DNA of 64,000 bases from Acinetobacter pragensis (GCF_001605895.1 NZ_LUAW01000012.1:102135-166134); one strand, 5' to 3'. Positions 9,957 to 19,359 are shown, counted from the first letter of the stretch. A program made the numbers and translations. Notes: generated from the letters alone by a model not told the origin.

Positions 9957-10895
9957 TTAATCCAAACGGCCTTTCATCCGTTCCATCCAAACCTGCTGGG
10001 ATTGCGGTTTGACAAAGAGTGCCACAATTTCAGGATGAATCTGTTTAATTTGTGATTCAATTCGATTCACACAGGACTCAATTTCATCCGAGCTCAGGTG
10101 ATCTTTAAATTCCAAGCTTAATGATGCGATAACCTGATGCGCCCCGATCTGCTCTGTCAGCACGCCATTGGCAAACAGCACAGCAGGATCTTTCTGCGCA
10201 ATCTTCAGCACATTGTGCCGAAGCAGCGGATCGGCGGTTTCTCCCATCAGCAGACCTTTGGTTTCACGCGCCAAAAGAAATGCCGAAACAGCCAAAACTG
10301 CACCAATCATTACAGATGCTACACCATCCAGCACAGGCATATTCAATGCATGCGCCAAATAAATCCCAATTAAGGCGATAAATAGACCAATCAATGCCGC
10401 GGTATCTTCAAATAATACCGTAAACGTCGTGGGGTCTTTGCTGCGCCGGAAGGCTTGAAAATACCCCTGCTTGCCTTTTACTTTTTTAAACGCCTTTAAA
10501 GCCACCAGCCAGGATGCGCCTTCACAGACAATGGCAAAACCCAGTACGGCATAATTCACCATCGGGTTCTGCATCTCTTCCGGATGGCGGATATGCTGCA
10601 CACCTTGATAGACAGATACTATTGCACCTAAGGCGAATACCAGCAAAGAAACAATGAAGGCCCAAAAATACAGTTCACGGCCATAGCCAAAGGGATGTCT
10701 GGCATTGGCTGGCTGCTGGGATTTTTTCATGCCGTACAGCAGCAATATTTCATTCAAGGTGTCCACGACCGAATGCACCGCCTCACTCAGCATGGCCGAA
10801 CTGTTGGTCACATACGCTGCCGCAAACTTCACCAAGGCAATGGCGAGATTGCCCAGCAATGCTGCATACACCACGGCCTTATTTGCACTAGACAT
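9957..10895 (-). CDS. Cation diffusion facilitator family metal transporter, 312 aa
   Basis: Membrane metal/proton antiporter of the CDF family. Six transmembrane segments are predicted in the first 210 residues, with the His41-x3-Asp45 site (HSVVD) in helix II and a second acidic site in helix V (LDGVASVMIGAVLA). A cytoplasmic domain of about 95 residues follows. The RHPFGYGRE loop after helix II is typical of the SLC30A9-like branch. Substrate is probably Zn, Fe or another divalent metal; the sequence alone does not decide. Transcribed towards the MBL hydrolase gene. Confidence 0.92.
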   Translation of the reverse strand: MSSANKAVVYAALLGNLAIALVKFAAAYVTNSSAMLSEAVHSVVDTLNEILLLYGMKKSQQPANARHPFGYGRELYFWAFIVSLLVFALGAIVSVYQGVQHIRHPEEMQNPMVNYAVLGFAIVCEGASWLVALKAFKKVKGKQGYFQAFRRSKDPTTFTVLFEDTAALIGLFIALIGIYLAHALNMPVLDGVASVMIGAVLAVSAFLLARETKGLLMGETADPLLRHNVLKIAQKDPAVLFANGVLTEQIGAHQVIASLSLEFKDHLSSDEIESCVNRIESQIKQIHPEIVALFVKPQSQQVWMERMKGRLD

Positions 10896-11194
10896 TGCAT
10901 ACGGTCCTAAAGGCTGCTTTGAATGATTATCATCGGCAGAACATTTGCTGTTCAGCCGCTTATATCTAGCATCTTAACGAATGCCTTGGGTGAAATAGGT
11001 GTATTTTTTGTTGTATTTCAATCTCTTTTTATATATCCGCAGCACCCGGAAAGGCCTTCATTTTATGTCCCTGACGGCTGAAGCGTTCCATGTGGAACAT
11101 AAATTATTATTTCATAAATATATGCTGCCGCACACGGCGTCACTGAAAATCAAACAAACAGCGTCACTTAAACCAAGACGCATGCAACAGGCAG

Positions 11195-11220
11195 AAAAAA
11201 GAGAAGCGATGCTTCTCTTT
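11195..11220 (-). terminator. Rho-independent terminator of the DMT exporter gene
   Basis: Stem AAAGAGAAGC / GCTTCTCTTT with a three-base loop, followed on the minus strand by six Ts. It lies 12 bases after the stop codon. The rest of the 10,896-11,231 gap shows no gene I can support. Confidence 0.85.
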
Positions 11221-11231
11221 ACCTTGAAATG

Positions 11232-12146
11232 CTATTTTCTGGCTTTAGCAAAATACTGTTGCCGCCACTCTTTCCAAAAGTACATCACAATCCCCAGCAT
11301 CACCACCACAATGCCTAAAAATGCATTAGGACTGATATGTTCATGATTTAAAGTTGCACCTAACACCAGTGCAATCAGCGGCGTCATCACATTGCTCAAT
11401 GAAACCGTTGAGGCCGCCAAACGCTTGATGAGCCAAAAGTAACAGAGCATCGCCACAATTGATGACAAAATCATGGTAAATACAAACCCGATGATTGCCT
11501 GCTGGCTCGGTATTTGCGCAGGGAAATACTGCCAGATGAACGGAATCAGCAAGAGCGAGCCCAAGGCAGAAATCATCAGGGAACCTGTGGCCTGCGACAT
11601 GGGTTTTAACGGCGCATCAATCTGCTTCACCCAAAAAATAGAGCTGATATACGACACCATGCTGATCAGCATCAGCACAATGCCAATCGGGTTAATTTTA
11701 CTGTCCGCCGAATCGGTAAAAACAAAACTTAGGCCCGCCACGGCAATGCCCATTCCCAGCCATTGCAACCCGATTAATTTATGCGTTTTTAAAACCACAT
11801 GGCCAATAAGACCAGCAATGAGCGGTGAAAAGCCAAAAATCAGCGCCATCAGCCCCGAAGTCAAATAGTTGGCCGCCAGATAAATAAACAGCTGTGCGCC
11901 AATCAGATTCAAACTGCCCGCCAGATAGCTTTTCATTGAAACCGCATCCAGCGGCAACGGAGCCCGCATGAATTTCAGCAGACACAGCGCAATCAGCGAG
12001 GCGCCAAAATAACGGATGATCAGCACCCACATCGGGTGCACTTCCGCCACACTCCAGACAATCGCCAGCGGTGTTGCGGCCCAAATCAGAACCAGCAAAG
12101 CATAAATACTTGCCGTGACCATCATGGAAGATGAATTTGAGTTCAT
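11232..12146 (-). CDS. EamA/DMT-family transporter, 304 aa
   Basis: Ten transmembrane segments arranged as two EamA repeats of five (about residues 8-140 and 155-290), ending in a basic cytoplasmic tail (WKEWRQQYFAKARK). The family exports amino acids, nucleosides or other small metabolites; the substrate is unknown. The gene is monocistronic, flanked by its own terminator, and preceded by an unusually structured leader (see 12221-12308). Confidence 0.92.
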   Translation of the reverse strand: MNSNSSSMMVTASIYALLVLIWAATPLAIVWSVAEVHPMWVLIIRYFGASLIALCLLKFMRAPLPLDAVSMKSYLAGSLNLIGAQLFIYLAANYLTSGLMALIFGFSPLIAGLIGHVVLKTHKLIGLQWLGMGIAVAGLSFVFTDSADSKINPIGIVLMLISMVSYISSIFWVKQIDAPLKPMSQATGSLMISALGSLLLIPFIWQYFPAQIPSQQAIIGFVFTMILSSIVAMLCYFWLIKRLAASTVSLSNVMTPLIALVLGATLNHEHISPNAFLGIVVVMLGIVMYFWKEWRQQYFAKARK

Positions 12147-12220
12147 AAACTGCTCAATAAAAATGTATTAGAAAGAATCGAACCAAATTTATGTTCAAAC
12201 CCGCAATCAACAATACTGAT

Positions 12221-12308
12221 GGCGGCATGGATGCCGCCCGATCGTTTGGGTATAAAAACCTACCCTCAAACGATCAAAAGATTTTTGTTGCTTTTAATCT
12301 TTTAAAAG
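12221..12308 (-). promoter_or_regulatory. Structured leader of the DMT transporter gene: three adjacent hairpins
   Basis: Three inverted repeats follow each other without gaps. GGCGGCAT/ATGCCGCC spans 12221-12238. GATCGTTTG+GGTA / TACC+CAAACGATC spans 12240-12275 with a two-base bulge. AAAAGATT/AATCTTTT spans 12276-12303, overlapping the palindrome CTTTTAAAAG at 12299-12308. They sit 75 bases upstream of the ATG at 12146 and downstream of the hcaD terminator, so they would form the 5' leader of the transporter mRNA. No known riboswitch class was recognised. Confidence 0.4.
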
Positions 12309-12380
12309 TAACAACTGCCTGCACGAAAACTTTCTAAATCTTCGGGTAAAATGTGGTCATTACAATAAACCATACGCATA

Positions 12381-12411
12381 AAAAAGCAGACCCACGTTAC
12401 CATAGGTCTGC
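12381..12411 (-). terminator. Terminator of the hca operon
   Basis: Stem GCAGACC / GGTCTGC with a 12-base loop, followed on the minus strand by six Ts, 19 bases past the hcaD stop. Confidence 0.8.
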
Positions 12412-12429
12412 CCTTCTTAGAATTTCAGC

Positions 12430-13659
12430 TTACTTTACAAGTTTACGTAAATCTTGGCTTAAGTCTAAATATTTGTCTGCTTCAAAAGCAGACTGTTTAC
12501 TGATCAGTTTTTTCAAATGACGCATTTCTTTGGCTGCATTTACAGTGATGCCGCCAACAATCACACCATCCGTCACACCAAACAGCACAAAAGACGATTC
12601 TGCACCCAACTCAGGATTGATCTCACCGCGGGCAATCCACTCAGCCGCGGCCATATCGCCGACAAACTGGTAGTTGATATTTAATTGGTCCGTCCAGAAC
12701 CACGCTGGATTTGGCGTTGGGTGTTCTGCCCCCATGACATGGCGGGCAAAAATGCCTGCTTGCAGATTGGCATTTTCCCATGTTTCCACGCGGCGGTGAT
12801 TGCCGCAGTCACGCAGCTGAGTTGCAACGTCGCCCGCAGCATAGATGTCTGGATGAGACGTTTGGCAATCTTCATTCACAAGAATGGCAATATTCACATC
12901 TAAACCAGCATCTGCGGCCAGCTGCGCATTCGGCACAATACCAATCCCGTAAACCACTGCATCTGCACGAAGCTCTTCACCGCCGTCCAGTGTAATAACA
13001 ACTTCTTCGCCATCAAGCTTGCAGTCTGCAATTGCAGTTGAAAGACGCACGTCTACACCGGCTAAACGCTGCTGCGCCAGCAAAAATTCGCTTAACACGC
13101 GCGGAGAAGAACGCCCCATCACCATAGGGCCCATTTCAATCACCGTAACGATACAGTCTTTAAAACGCGCAGATGAAGCCAGCTCTAAGCCGATCACACC
13201 GCCGCCAATTAAGACAATACGCTTGCCAGCCTGCAATACAGGAACAAGCGCTTGTGAGTCTTCAAGGTTGCGCAGTGTGTAAACATGTTTGCCCAAAGCA
13301 TCGAAGTTTGGCAAACGGCGCGCTGCGCCGCCTGTTGCCAGCAATAATTTGTCATAAGCAACGACATCGCCATTTTGAAGTTCAACGTTTTTTGCGTCGG
13401 CATGGATTTTTACCACACCATTGCCGCGAATCGTTTCCACCCCAAGTTCTGCCAGTTTCTGTTCTGACAGAATTTCGATTTTGGTATCGGAAGGCTTCAA
13501 AATCACATCTTTAGACAACGGCGGACGTTCATACGGAAGATGCGTTTCATCACCGATTAAGATGATTTTACCTGCGTATTTATTGCCGCGAAGCTCTAAA
13601 ATTGCACTGGCGCCTGCTTGACCTGCACCTACAATGACGATGGTTTCGATGTTGCTCAT
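12430..13659 (-). CDS. hcaD: Ferredoxin-NAD(+) reductase component of 3-phenylpropionate/cinnamate dioxygenase, 409 aa
   Basis: FAD protein that passes electrons from NADH to the Rieske ferredoxin HcaC. It has an N-terminal FAD motif (VIVGAGQAGASA, residues 8-19), the family signature THLPYERPPLSK, a central NADH motif (IGGGVIGLELASS) and the second FAD motif ending in IYAAGDVA. The C-terminal domain is of the BphA4/PdR type. It resembles E. coli HcaD over its length. It is the last gene of the operon, 18 bases after mhpB, and is followed by a terminator. Confidence 0.93.
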   Translation of the reverse strand: MSNIETIVIVGAGQAGASAILELRGNKYAGKIILIGDETHLPYERPPLSKDVILKPSDTKIEILSEQKLAELGVETIRGNGVVKIHADAKNVELQNGDVVAYDKLLLATGGAARRLPNFDALGKHVYTLRNLEDSQALVPVLQAGKRIVLIGGGVIGLELASSARFKDCIVTVIEMGPMVMGRSSPRVLSEFLLAQQRLAGVDVRLSTAIADCKLDGEEVVITLDGGEELRADAVVYGIGIVPNAQLAADAGLDVNIAILVNEDCQTSHPDIYAAGDVATQLRDCGNHRRVETWENANLQAGIFARHVMGAEHPTPNPAWFWTDQLNINYQFVGDMAAAEWIARGEINPELGAESSFVLFGVTDGVIVGGITVNAAKEMRHLKKLISKQSAFEADKYLDLSQDLRKLVK

Positions 13660-13677
13660 GTGCTTAAACCCTTACAA

Positions 13678-14640
13678 TTATTTCAATTCAGCAGAAACGA
13701 TGCCGAAGCCCGCAATCCACTCACTAATATCTTCATAGCAGTGAGTTGTCATTTCATACTCACCGATTTCATGCAATGCAGCAAAGGCCGCCATCCAAGA
13801 ACGCACTTCCTGACCGCCGCGGCCGCCATCACGGCGGATTTCCGCTTCCGTCATCGCCTCAATCGCGGCAAAGTCCGCTTTGGCAAATGTCGCTAACAGC
13901 GCGCGATCCCAATCCGGGCTAAGCGGCACAGCAACAGATGTATCGCCTGCCGCCAGTTTTTGGCCGACAGCAATAATCTTAGACTGGCGGTTATTGCGCG
14001 ACTCTTCACTTGGGTTGCGGCCGCAGATCAGGAATTCTTCCACTTCCGGCGGTACAGCGCCCATTTGCGGTGTCGGAGGATCATGCGAAAGGCCGCCTGT
14101 ACCCAAAATCAGAACGCGTTCATTTTCCAGATTCAATGATTTGATGAACTGCCCCACTGCACGGCCTAAAGCGACAGTACGCTTGGTGGTCGGCATGGGC
14201 GCCGCTGCGCCATTGATGAAAATTGGAATCGTTGGATAGCGGTCCAGCTTGCCATTGCATAGAAAATGCAGCGGCTGAGTTACGCCATGGTCGGCCTGCA
14301 TACGGTATGAATACGCAACGTCCACACCTTCATCCAATACGCGGCGAACAAGGTTCACTGCGGTTTCTTCAGGCACATCAATTTTGTTATTGTCTTTGCC
14401 GTAGTCCCAATCGCCTGCAGCGGTTGCGCGGATGCCCACGCAAAAGCTTGGCATCAGGTCATAAAAGAAGCCATTAAAATGGTCTGGGCCAAAAGTGATG
14501 ATTAAAGTCGGATCGTAAGCAGCGACTTCCGCCGCAAGCTGAGCAAAAGTCGCGCGGACTTTATCCTCTTTATACTTCTCTTGCGGAGAAGCGAATTCCA
14601 TGAGCGGGCTATGCGATGCACAAATAAGTTTAACGGCCAT
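13678..14640 (-). CDS. mhpB: 2,3-dihydroxyphenylpropionate / 2,3-dihydroxycinnamate 1,2-dioxygenase, 320 aa
   Basis: Class III (LigB-type) extradiol ring-cleavage enzyme with Fe(II). It opens 2,3-dihydroxyphenylpropionate to 2-hydroxy-6-oxonona-2,4-diene-1,9-dioate. Histidines expected for metal and catalysis are seen at His10 (CASHSPL), His54 (FGPDHFNGFFYD), His118 (MQADHG) and His186 (GGLSHDPP). The C-terminal EWIAGFG motif matches E. coli MhpB. The ATG at 14640 has a GGAG site and begins the family sequence; the longer frame from 14685 adds 15 unrelated residues. In E. coli mhpB lies in the mhp operon, whereas here it sits between hcaB and hcaD. Confidence 0.94.
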   Translation of the reverse strand: MAVKLICASHSPLMEFASPQEKYKEDKVRATFAQLAAEVAAYDPTLIITFGPDHFNGFFYDLMPSFCVGIRATAAGDWDYGKDNNKIDVPEETAVNLVRRVLDEGVDVAYSYRMQADHGVTQPLHFLCNGKLDRYPTIPIFINGAAAPMPTTKRTVALGRAVGQFIKSLNLENERVLILGTGGLSHDPPTPQMGAVPPEVEEFLICGRNPSEESRNNRQSKIIAVGQKLAAGDTSVAVPLSPDWDRALLATFAKADFAAIEAMTEAEIRRDGGRGGQEVRSWMAAFAALHEIGEYEMTTHCYEDISEWIAGFGIVSAELK

Positions 14641-14758
14641 GAGAGACTCCAGAACGGAAGTTCGATCCTTGAAAAGGTCATTCATCTAAATTCCCTTATC
14701 CTCCTGACTCAGCAGAAAGCAGCCTTTCGAAGCTTTGCAGGATTCTATAAAGGCCATT

Positions 14759-14777
14759 CCCCTCATTGCTAGAGGGG
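14759..14777. other. GC-rich hairpin in the hcaB-mhpB gap
   Basis: Six-base arms CCCCTC / GAGGGG around a seven-base loop, within the 201-base gap between hcaB and mhpB. There is no T-run, so it is more likely an mRNA stability or processing element than a terminator. Neighbouring operon genes are spaced by 18 bases or fewer, so this gap is conspicuous. Confidence 0.4.
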
Positions 14778-14841
14778 TTAGGGGAACTGATATAACATAC
14801 AGTTATTTAATGACAAGCAAGCAATCTTTAGAAAGCGGATT

Positions 14842-15657
14842 TTATTCGTCAAAGAAACCTGCACGCGGCTGACGTAAACCGCGAATGCCTAGACCGCATT
14901 CAGCATTAATTAAAACACCGGTCAAAGGACGGTTATTTTGACGAGAAGCCAAGAGCACGTATGAACCAGTCATATCTTCCGGCTCAGGCAGGAAGTTCAG
15001 CGGCATGCCGCGTGCAATTTTCTCAGGGTCGCGTGCATCCAGTAAGCCAAGGTTTTCCTGACCTAAAGACGCAGCGCCTTTGATGTTCACATTCATACCT
15101 GACGGCGCAACTGCATTCACTCGTACTTTAGGCGCAAGCTCATAGGCCAATTCTTTCATCACCCCTACACCGGCATGCTTAGATGCAGTATATACAGGGC
15201 CTCCGCCAGCTGAGTACAGCGCGGAATTAGACAAAGTAAATATGATAGAACCTTCAGAAGCTATCAATGCATTCAGCGCAGCTTTCGCGCCGAGGATGAG
15301 CGATTTGGTATTAATGCCCATAATCTCATCAAAGGCTTTTTCCAGCTGTTCGCCTGAAGTATTGACGATATCTGCATAGTGATCCCAGATACCGGCATTA
15401 CCCACGAAACAGTCCAGCTTGCCGAAGCGCTCAACTGTCGCGTTTACAGCGCGGACGTTGTCTTCATAGCTGGCCACATCTCCGGCAATTGCTAAAACCC
15501 GATCACCGAAGTGCTCTTTCAGCGCATCAACTTTTGCTTGTGAACGCTGAAGCACCGCAACTTGCGCGCCCTCTTCTAAAAAGCGTTCAACCAATGCCCA
15601 GCCTAAACCTGAACCGCCACCCGTAATAAGTGCAACTTCGCCTTGCAGCCAACCCAT
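14842..15657 (-). CDS. hcaB: cis-3-phenylpropionate dihydrodiol dehydrogenase, 271 aa
   Basis: Short-chain dehydrogenase that oxidises the cis-dihydrodiol made by the dioxygenase to 2,3-dihydroxyphenylpropionate (or dihydroxycinnamate), with NAD+. It has the cofactor motif TGGGSGLG (residues 12-19) and the catalytic Ser143, Tyr156 and Lys160 (VYTASK). GNAGIWDHYADIVNT matches E. coli HcaB and its BphB relatives. The start is two bases after the hcaC stop, indicating translational coupling. Confidence 0.94.
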   Translation of the reverse strand: MGWLQGEVALITGGGSGLGWALVERFLEEGAQVAVLQRSQAKVDALKEHFGDRVLAIAGDVASYEDNVRAVNATVERFGKLDCFVGNAGIWDHYADIVNTSGEQLEKAFDEIMGINTKSLILGAKAALNALIASEGSIIFTLSNSALYSAGGGPVYTASKHAGVGVMKELAYELAPKVRVNAVAPSGMNVNIKGAASLGQENLGLLDARDPEKIARGMPLNFLPEPEDMTGSYVLLASRQNNRPLTGVLINAECGLGIRGLRQPRAGFFDE

Positions 15658-15659
15658 GA

Positions 15660-15986
15660 TTACTCTCCTGCCATCTCTACATATAAGGCGCCATCTTCAA
15701 GCACGACCGGGAAAGTCTTGATTGGATCTGTTGCAGGCAAGCAAAGCGCTTCACCTGTTTTTAAACAGAAACGTGCCGAATGAAGCGGGCATTCCACAGT
15801 ACCGTCGTCTTCAAGATAACCTTCAGACATTGACGCGTTGCCATGCGAACAGCGGTCATTCATGGCAAAGAACTCACCGCCATTGTTGAATACGGCAAGC
15901 GCTTCAATACCGTTCACGCCGCAGTCCACTTTCAATGCTTCGCCTTCATCCAAGTCATCAACTTGGCAAACAAAAATCTTATTCAT
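15660..15986 (-). CDS. hcaC: Rieske ferredoxin component of 3-phenylpropionate/cinnamate dioxygenase, 108 aa
   Basis: Carries electrons from HcaD to the terminal oxygenase HcaEF. Rieske [2Fe-2S] ligands are Cys46, His48 (RCSHG) and Cys66, His69 (CPLHS). Length and sequence (ASMSEGYLEDDGTVECPLH) closely resemble E. coli HcaC. Its ATG overlaps the hcaF stop by one base (TAATG). Confidence 0.95.
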   Translation of the reverse strand: MNKIFVCQVDDLDEGEALKVDCGVNGIEALAVFNNGGEFFAMNDRCSHGNASMSEGYLEDDGTVECPLHSARFCLKTGEALCLPATDPIKTFPVVLEDGALYVEMAGE

Positions 15987-16504
15987 TAGAAGAACACGCT
16001 CAGGTTATGTGAATTATAAGTCACTTGATCAAGAGTGATCTTACGGTTGAAGATCTGGAAGCCTTGATCAGAGTCGACTTTACGGATTTTGTCGTGACGC
16101 TTACCGCAGTAGATGGTGACATCTTTTTCTTTCTGGGTGCGGTACAGCAAATACGTGACATAAACGTCGTATTCGCCTTCAACCTCAGTTGTTTCAACAA
16201 TCACATTGGAAACCATGTGTGTTGTACGTGAAGGAGGTTCTTCCGCCCAAGCCATGCCAGTCTCTAAACGGGCTACACGGCGTTCCAGCAAATCTTTGGT
16301 ATCGTTGAATACCCACGTGGTCGGCGGCTCAACTGAGCGGCGGCGGTCACGGGTTTGCGCATTGGGTGTTGTACGCAGCGTATAAGAAATATCTTCTGCC
16401 AGCACGCTTAGCCAATCGCGGAATTTCCAGTCGTCCAGCATTTTTGCTTCGCGATAAAGGAACTGACTGATTTGATGCTGAAGTTCTAAACTGATCTGAC
16501 TCAT
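15986..16504 (-). CDS. hcaF: Dioxygenase small (beta) subunit, 172 aa
   Basis: Non-catalytic beta subunit of the terminal oxygenase. It has the NTF2-like fold typical of ring-hydroxylating beta subunits, with DDWKFRDWL near the N terminus and [23 protein letters not shown] and SHNLSVFF as in E. coli HcaF. It overlaps hcaE by four bases (ATGA), as expected for 1:1 subunit synthesis. Confidence 0.94.
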   Translation of the reverse strand: MSQISLELQHQISQFLYREAKMLDDWKFRDWLSVLAEDISYTLRTTPNAQTRDRRRSVEPPTTWVFNDTKDLLERRVARLETGMAWAEEPPSRTTHMVSNVIVETTEVEGEYDVYVTYLLYRTQKEKDVTIYCGKRHDKIRKVDSDQGFQIFNRKITLDQVTYNSHNLSVFF

Positions 16505-17868
16505 TTCATCAGCTCCTTCTCATATTCGTCAGCGGCTTTTTCCACATCTTCCCATTTCTCATGGATCAGCAAATCTGCCCAGCGGCGGTATAGGCCGCGC
16601 GCTGCAGTTTCAGAGAAGATATAGTTGGTAATGCCTGGAATACCATCTTCGCGCTGTTTTTCATTGCCTAAACCCATTTCCATAATGAGTTTGTTGTTGC
16701 GCGCTTTATAGCCGCGCAATACTTTTTGAATCTCAATCCAGTTTTCAGAGTCATCTTGCTCCAAGAAACCAGCTGGACCGAAAGCGCGGGTTGCAGAACG
16801 CTCAAATGCCTCTTTCACTTCTTGCGATGCTTCAGCGTCCGCAATGCAGAATGCCCACACTTCCGTTTTGTTCGGACCGCGAGGGTGCCATACGCGAAGT
16901 GTAGCCGTACCGTTCAGCCAAGACATGGTCGGGAACATATTGTTATGGCCGGCAAGGCGTAAAGCCCGCGTTTCGCCCAAACGCTCTTTCACTTCTTCGT
17001 ATGTTTCACGGAAGTAATTAGCAACTTCACCGTCTACCCAAACGTTTGCATCCGGTTTTTCGGTAAAGAAGAAACCTGAACCATGACCGCGTGAACCGTA
17101 CTGGATTGCATCTTTGGCAGTTTCCCAGACTGGACGCGCTGTTTGCGCTGCGCCGAGTTTCTTAGATGATTCATCATCCGGTTTTGCACCCAATACCTGA
17201 ATTGCAGATGCATGAGAGAACAGCGCATGGTATTGGTCAGATGCAAACTGTTCCGCTGCAAATTTCCAGTTGCACTCGATTTCCCATTTATGCACGCCGC
17301 CAATGATTTCAGTACCGCCCGGACGGCGGTCGACAACACCGTCTAAATACCAAGCGATGTCGCCCATGTATTCGATTAAATCTGGCGTGGTTTCATCCCA
17401 GCAGCCGAAGATTAAGCCTTTGTAAGACTCAACACGGTTCACTTCCACCAGACCCCACTGCTCTTTGCATGCGCCATGCGGGAAAGCGCGCTCTTCAAGC
17501 GGGATATCTTTTAAAGAACCGTCAATGCCGTAAGACCAGCCATGGTATGGGCAAGTAAATGCACGGGTATTGCCGCAGTCTGCAAAACTTACACGCATAG
17601 AACGGTGACGGCATTGATTTAAGAATCCTTTGATTGAGCCGTCTTTTTGACGCGCCACGATAATCGGATCTTCACCCATATAGGTGTTGAAAAAATCACC
17701 CGCCTTAGGGATTTGGCTTTCATGGCAAAGGAACAGCCAAGTGCGGCCAAATACACGTTCCAGTTCTAACTCGTATAAATCCGGGTCTGTATAAATAGAC
17801 GGCGAGATACGGCCATTCTGTGCATCGACTAAAGCGTCGATTTCGCGCACATCAATTTTTCCACTCAT
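16501..17868 (-). CDS. hcaE: Dioxygenase large (alpha) subunit, 455 aa
   Basis: Terminal oxygenase that adds both atoms of O2 to the ring of 3-phenylpropionate or cinnamate, giving the cis-2,3-dihydrodiol. Rieske ligands are Cys86, His88, Cys106 and His109. The catalytic iron ligands are His214 and His219 in DQYHALFSH, with Asp211 as electron bridge and the third ligand at Asp372/373 in LEQDDSEN. The match to E. coli HcaE runs from end to end (for example YTDPD, HESQIPK and [15 protein letters not shown]), so this is a firmer call than a generic ring hydroxylase. First gene of the operon. Confidence 0.96.
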   Translation of the reverse strand: MSGKIDVREIDALVDAQNGRISPSIYTDPDLYELELERVFGRTWLFLCHESQIPKAGDFFNTYMGEDPIIVARQKDGSIKGFLNQCRHRSMRVSFADCGNTRAFTCPYHGWSYGIDGSLKDIPLEERAFPHGACKEQWGLVEVNRVESYKGLIFGCWDETTPDLIEYMGDIAWYLDGVVDRRPGGTEIIGGVHKWEIECNWKFAAEQFASDQYHALFSHASAIQVLGAKPDDESSKKLGAAQTARPVWETAKDAIQYGSRGHGSGFFFTEKPDANVWVDGEVANYFRETYEEVKERLGETRALRLAGHNNMFPTMSWLNGTATLRVWHPRGPNKTEVWAFCIADAEASQEVKEAFERSATRAFGPAGFLEQDDSENWIEIQKVLRGYKARNNKLIMEMGLGNEKQREDGIPGITNYIFSETAARGLYRRWADLLIHEKWEDVEKAADEYEKELMK

Positions 17869-17950
17869 GAAAGCTCTCCTGCGACAACCGTGGGGTCACA
17901 AACAAATAGACTCAACTTTTCATCGATAATGGATATTTAGGCGATTTTGG

Positions 17951-17971
17951 TGAAATATTTTTTTTGTTTCA
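17951..17971. promoter_or_regulatory. Candidate LysR-type operator TGAAA-N11-TTTCA
   Basis: Inverted repeat TGAAA / TTTCA separated by 11 bases, the T-N11-A architecture of LysR binding sites. It lies 83 bases upstream of hcaE in the 281-base divergent region shared with the hcaR-like gene. The run of T in the middle means chance is possible. No gene is seen in 17,869-18,149. Confidence 0.35.
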
Positions 17972-18149
17972 ATTAATAGGTTTAAGCGCTTATTAAAATA
18001 GTTATTAGTTATATTAAAACCGCCATGAAAGCGCTAAGACCATTTATTTTCTAAATATCAAAATCATCTTCACGGCATAGTTGTTTATAGATTATACTGG
18101 CCCGACTTCATAGTAAGACATTTTTTGGATTACTCACTAGGCTGATTAT

Positions 18150-19054
18150 ATGGAATTACGACACCTACGCTACTTTATTACGGTTGCTGAAGAACTCAAT
18201 TTCAGTAAGGCTGCGCTGAAGCTTTTTACCGCTCAGCCGTCTCTCAGCCAGCAAATTAAAGACTTGGAAGAAGATGTCGGTGTCAAACTGCTGCATCGCA
18301 CAAAACGCAAAGTGGAACTCACTGAAGAAGGCGCTGTATTCCTTGAGCAAGCGCGTTTGACCCTAGCGCAAGCCGATAAGGCGATTGCTATGGCGCGTCA
18401 GGTTTCACAAGCCAAACAGCAGATGCTGCGCATTGGTTTTGTGCCTGTAGCCGAGATGAAAATCTTCCCTTATGTGCTGCCGAATCTGCGGGTTCAGAAT
18501 CCGGATCTGAAAATTGAACTGCTGAGCCTGAACAACGTTGAACAGATGAAGCTGCTGAAAAAAGGTGAATTGGATGTCACCTTTCCCGCCATAACTTTCA
18601 CAACGAAGAAATTGAAAGCCAGTTTGTGCTGCGCGAGCCGCTGATCTTTATTTTACCCAAGGACCACCCGCTGGCGAAATACGAACGGATTCCAGTTAAA
18701 GCATTGAATGGTATTGATTTTATCATTCCTGCCGCTGAACAGTCCTTAACCCTGCATACTGCAATTTTAGACTTTGCCAAAGCCAACAATATTGAGTTCA
18801 ATATTGTGCAAAAAGCGGACAATATCCTGTTCAACATCAACTCGATTGGCATGGGTTTAGGCTGCACGATTCTGCCCGGCTATATTGCGCCGCTGACCAT
18901 GAGCAATACCGTCATCCGCCCGCTGGATATTGAACTGCCATATTTGGACCTGTATGTCAGCTACCGCAAAAACAGCTCATCCACTGCAATTCAAAAATTC
19001 ATTGAACTGCTGACCAAAGTATTTTATTTAAATATCGCCCGCGATCAGCAGTAA
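18150..19054 (+). pseudogene. hcaR: LysR-type activator of the hca operon, split by a one-base frameshift
   Basis: LysR protein closely resembling E. coli HcaR, with an N-terminal helix-turn-helix starting MELRHLRYF and an effector-binding domain. The first frame runs to a stop at 18644, but after GELDVTF (near 18584) it turns into non-family sequence. The correct continuation, RHNFHNEEIESQFVLREPL, lies in the -1 frame and runs to 19054. HcaR reads GELDVGLMRH at this point, so exactly one base is missing at about 18585-18587, within a CCC run. Restoring it gives a normal 301-residue protein. Either the gene is broken or the base was lost in sequencing. Confidence 0.88.
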
Positions 19055-19083
19055 ATTTTTCACTGCTGCATAAAAATAAATGT

Positions 19084-19121
19084 GCGCCATTATTTATTTT
19101 GAAAATAATGGCGCTTTTTTT
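19084..19121 (+). terminator. Strong terminator after the hcaR-like gene
   Basis: Perfect 12-base stem GCGCCATTATTT / AAATAATGGCGC with a seven-base loop and a run of seven Ts, 30 bases after the stop. The remaining gap to 19,359 holds no gene that I can see. Confidence 0.9.
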
Positions 19122-19359
19122 CGGTTAATTTTGGCTTTTTTTTCGGCATACCCGACTTAAGTCTTACACTTTTTATCAATCAGATCCGCATGATTAATGG
19201 GAAATAACTTATAAATTTTAGTTTATGAATTCATAAATTATTTAAAGTATTCTGCAAATTACAACTTAAGTCTAATAAGATTCGGCTATTCAGAATAAAA
19301 TATTCCTATTCTTTAGTAAAAATATTATCTTCTTTATAAACAGCAACAAAGGAACTTTG

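Noticed and set aside
10999..11346. 115-codon plus-strand frame
   Set aside because: It overlaps the transporter gene and its terminator and has no ribosome site or sensible composition.
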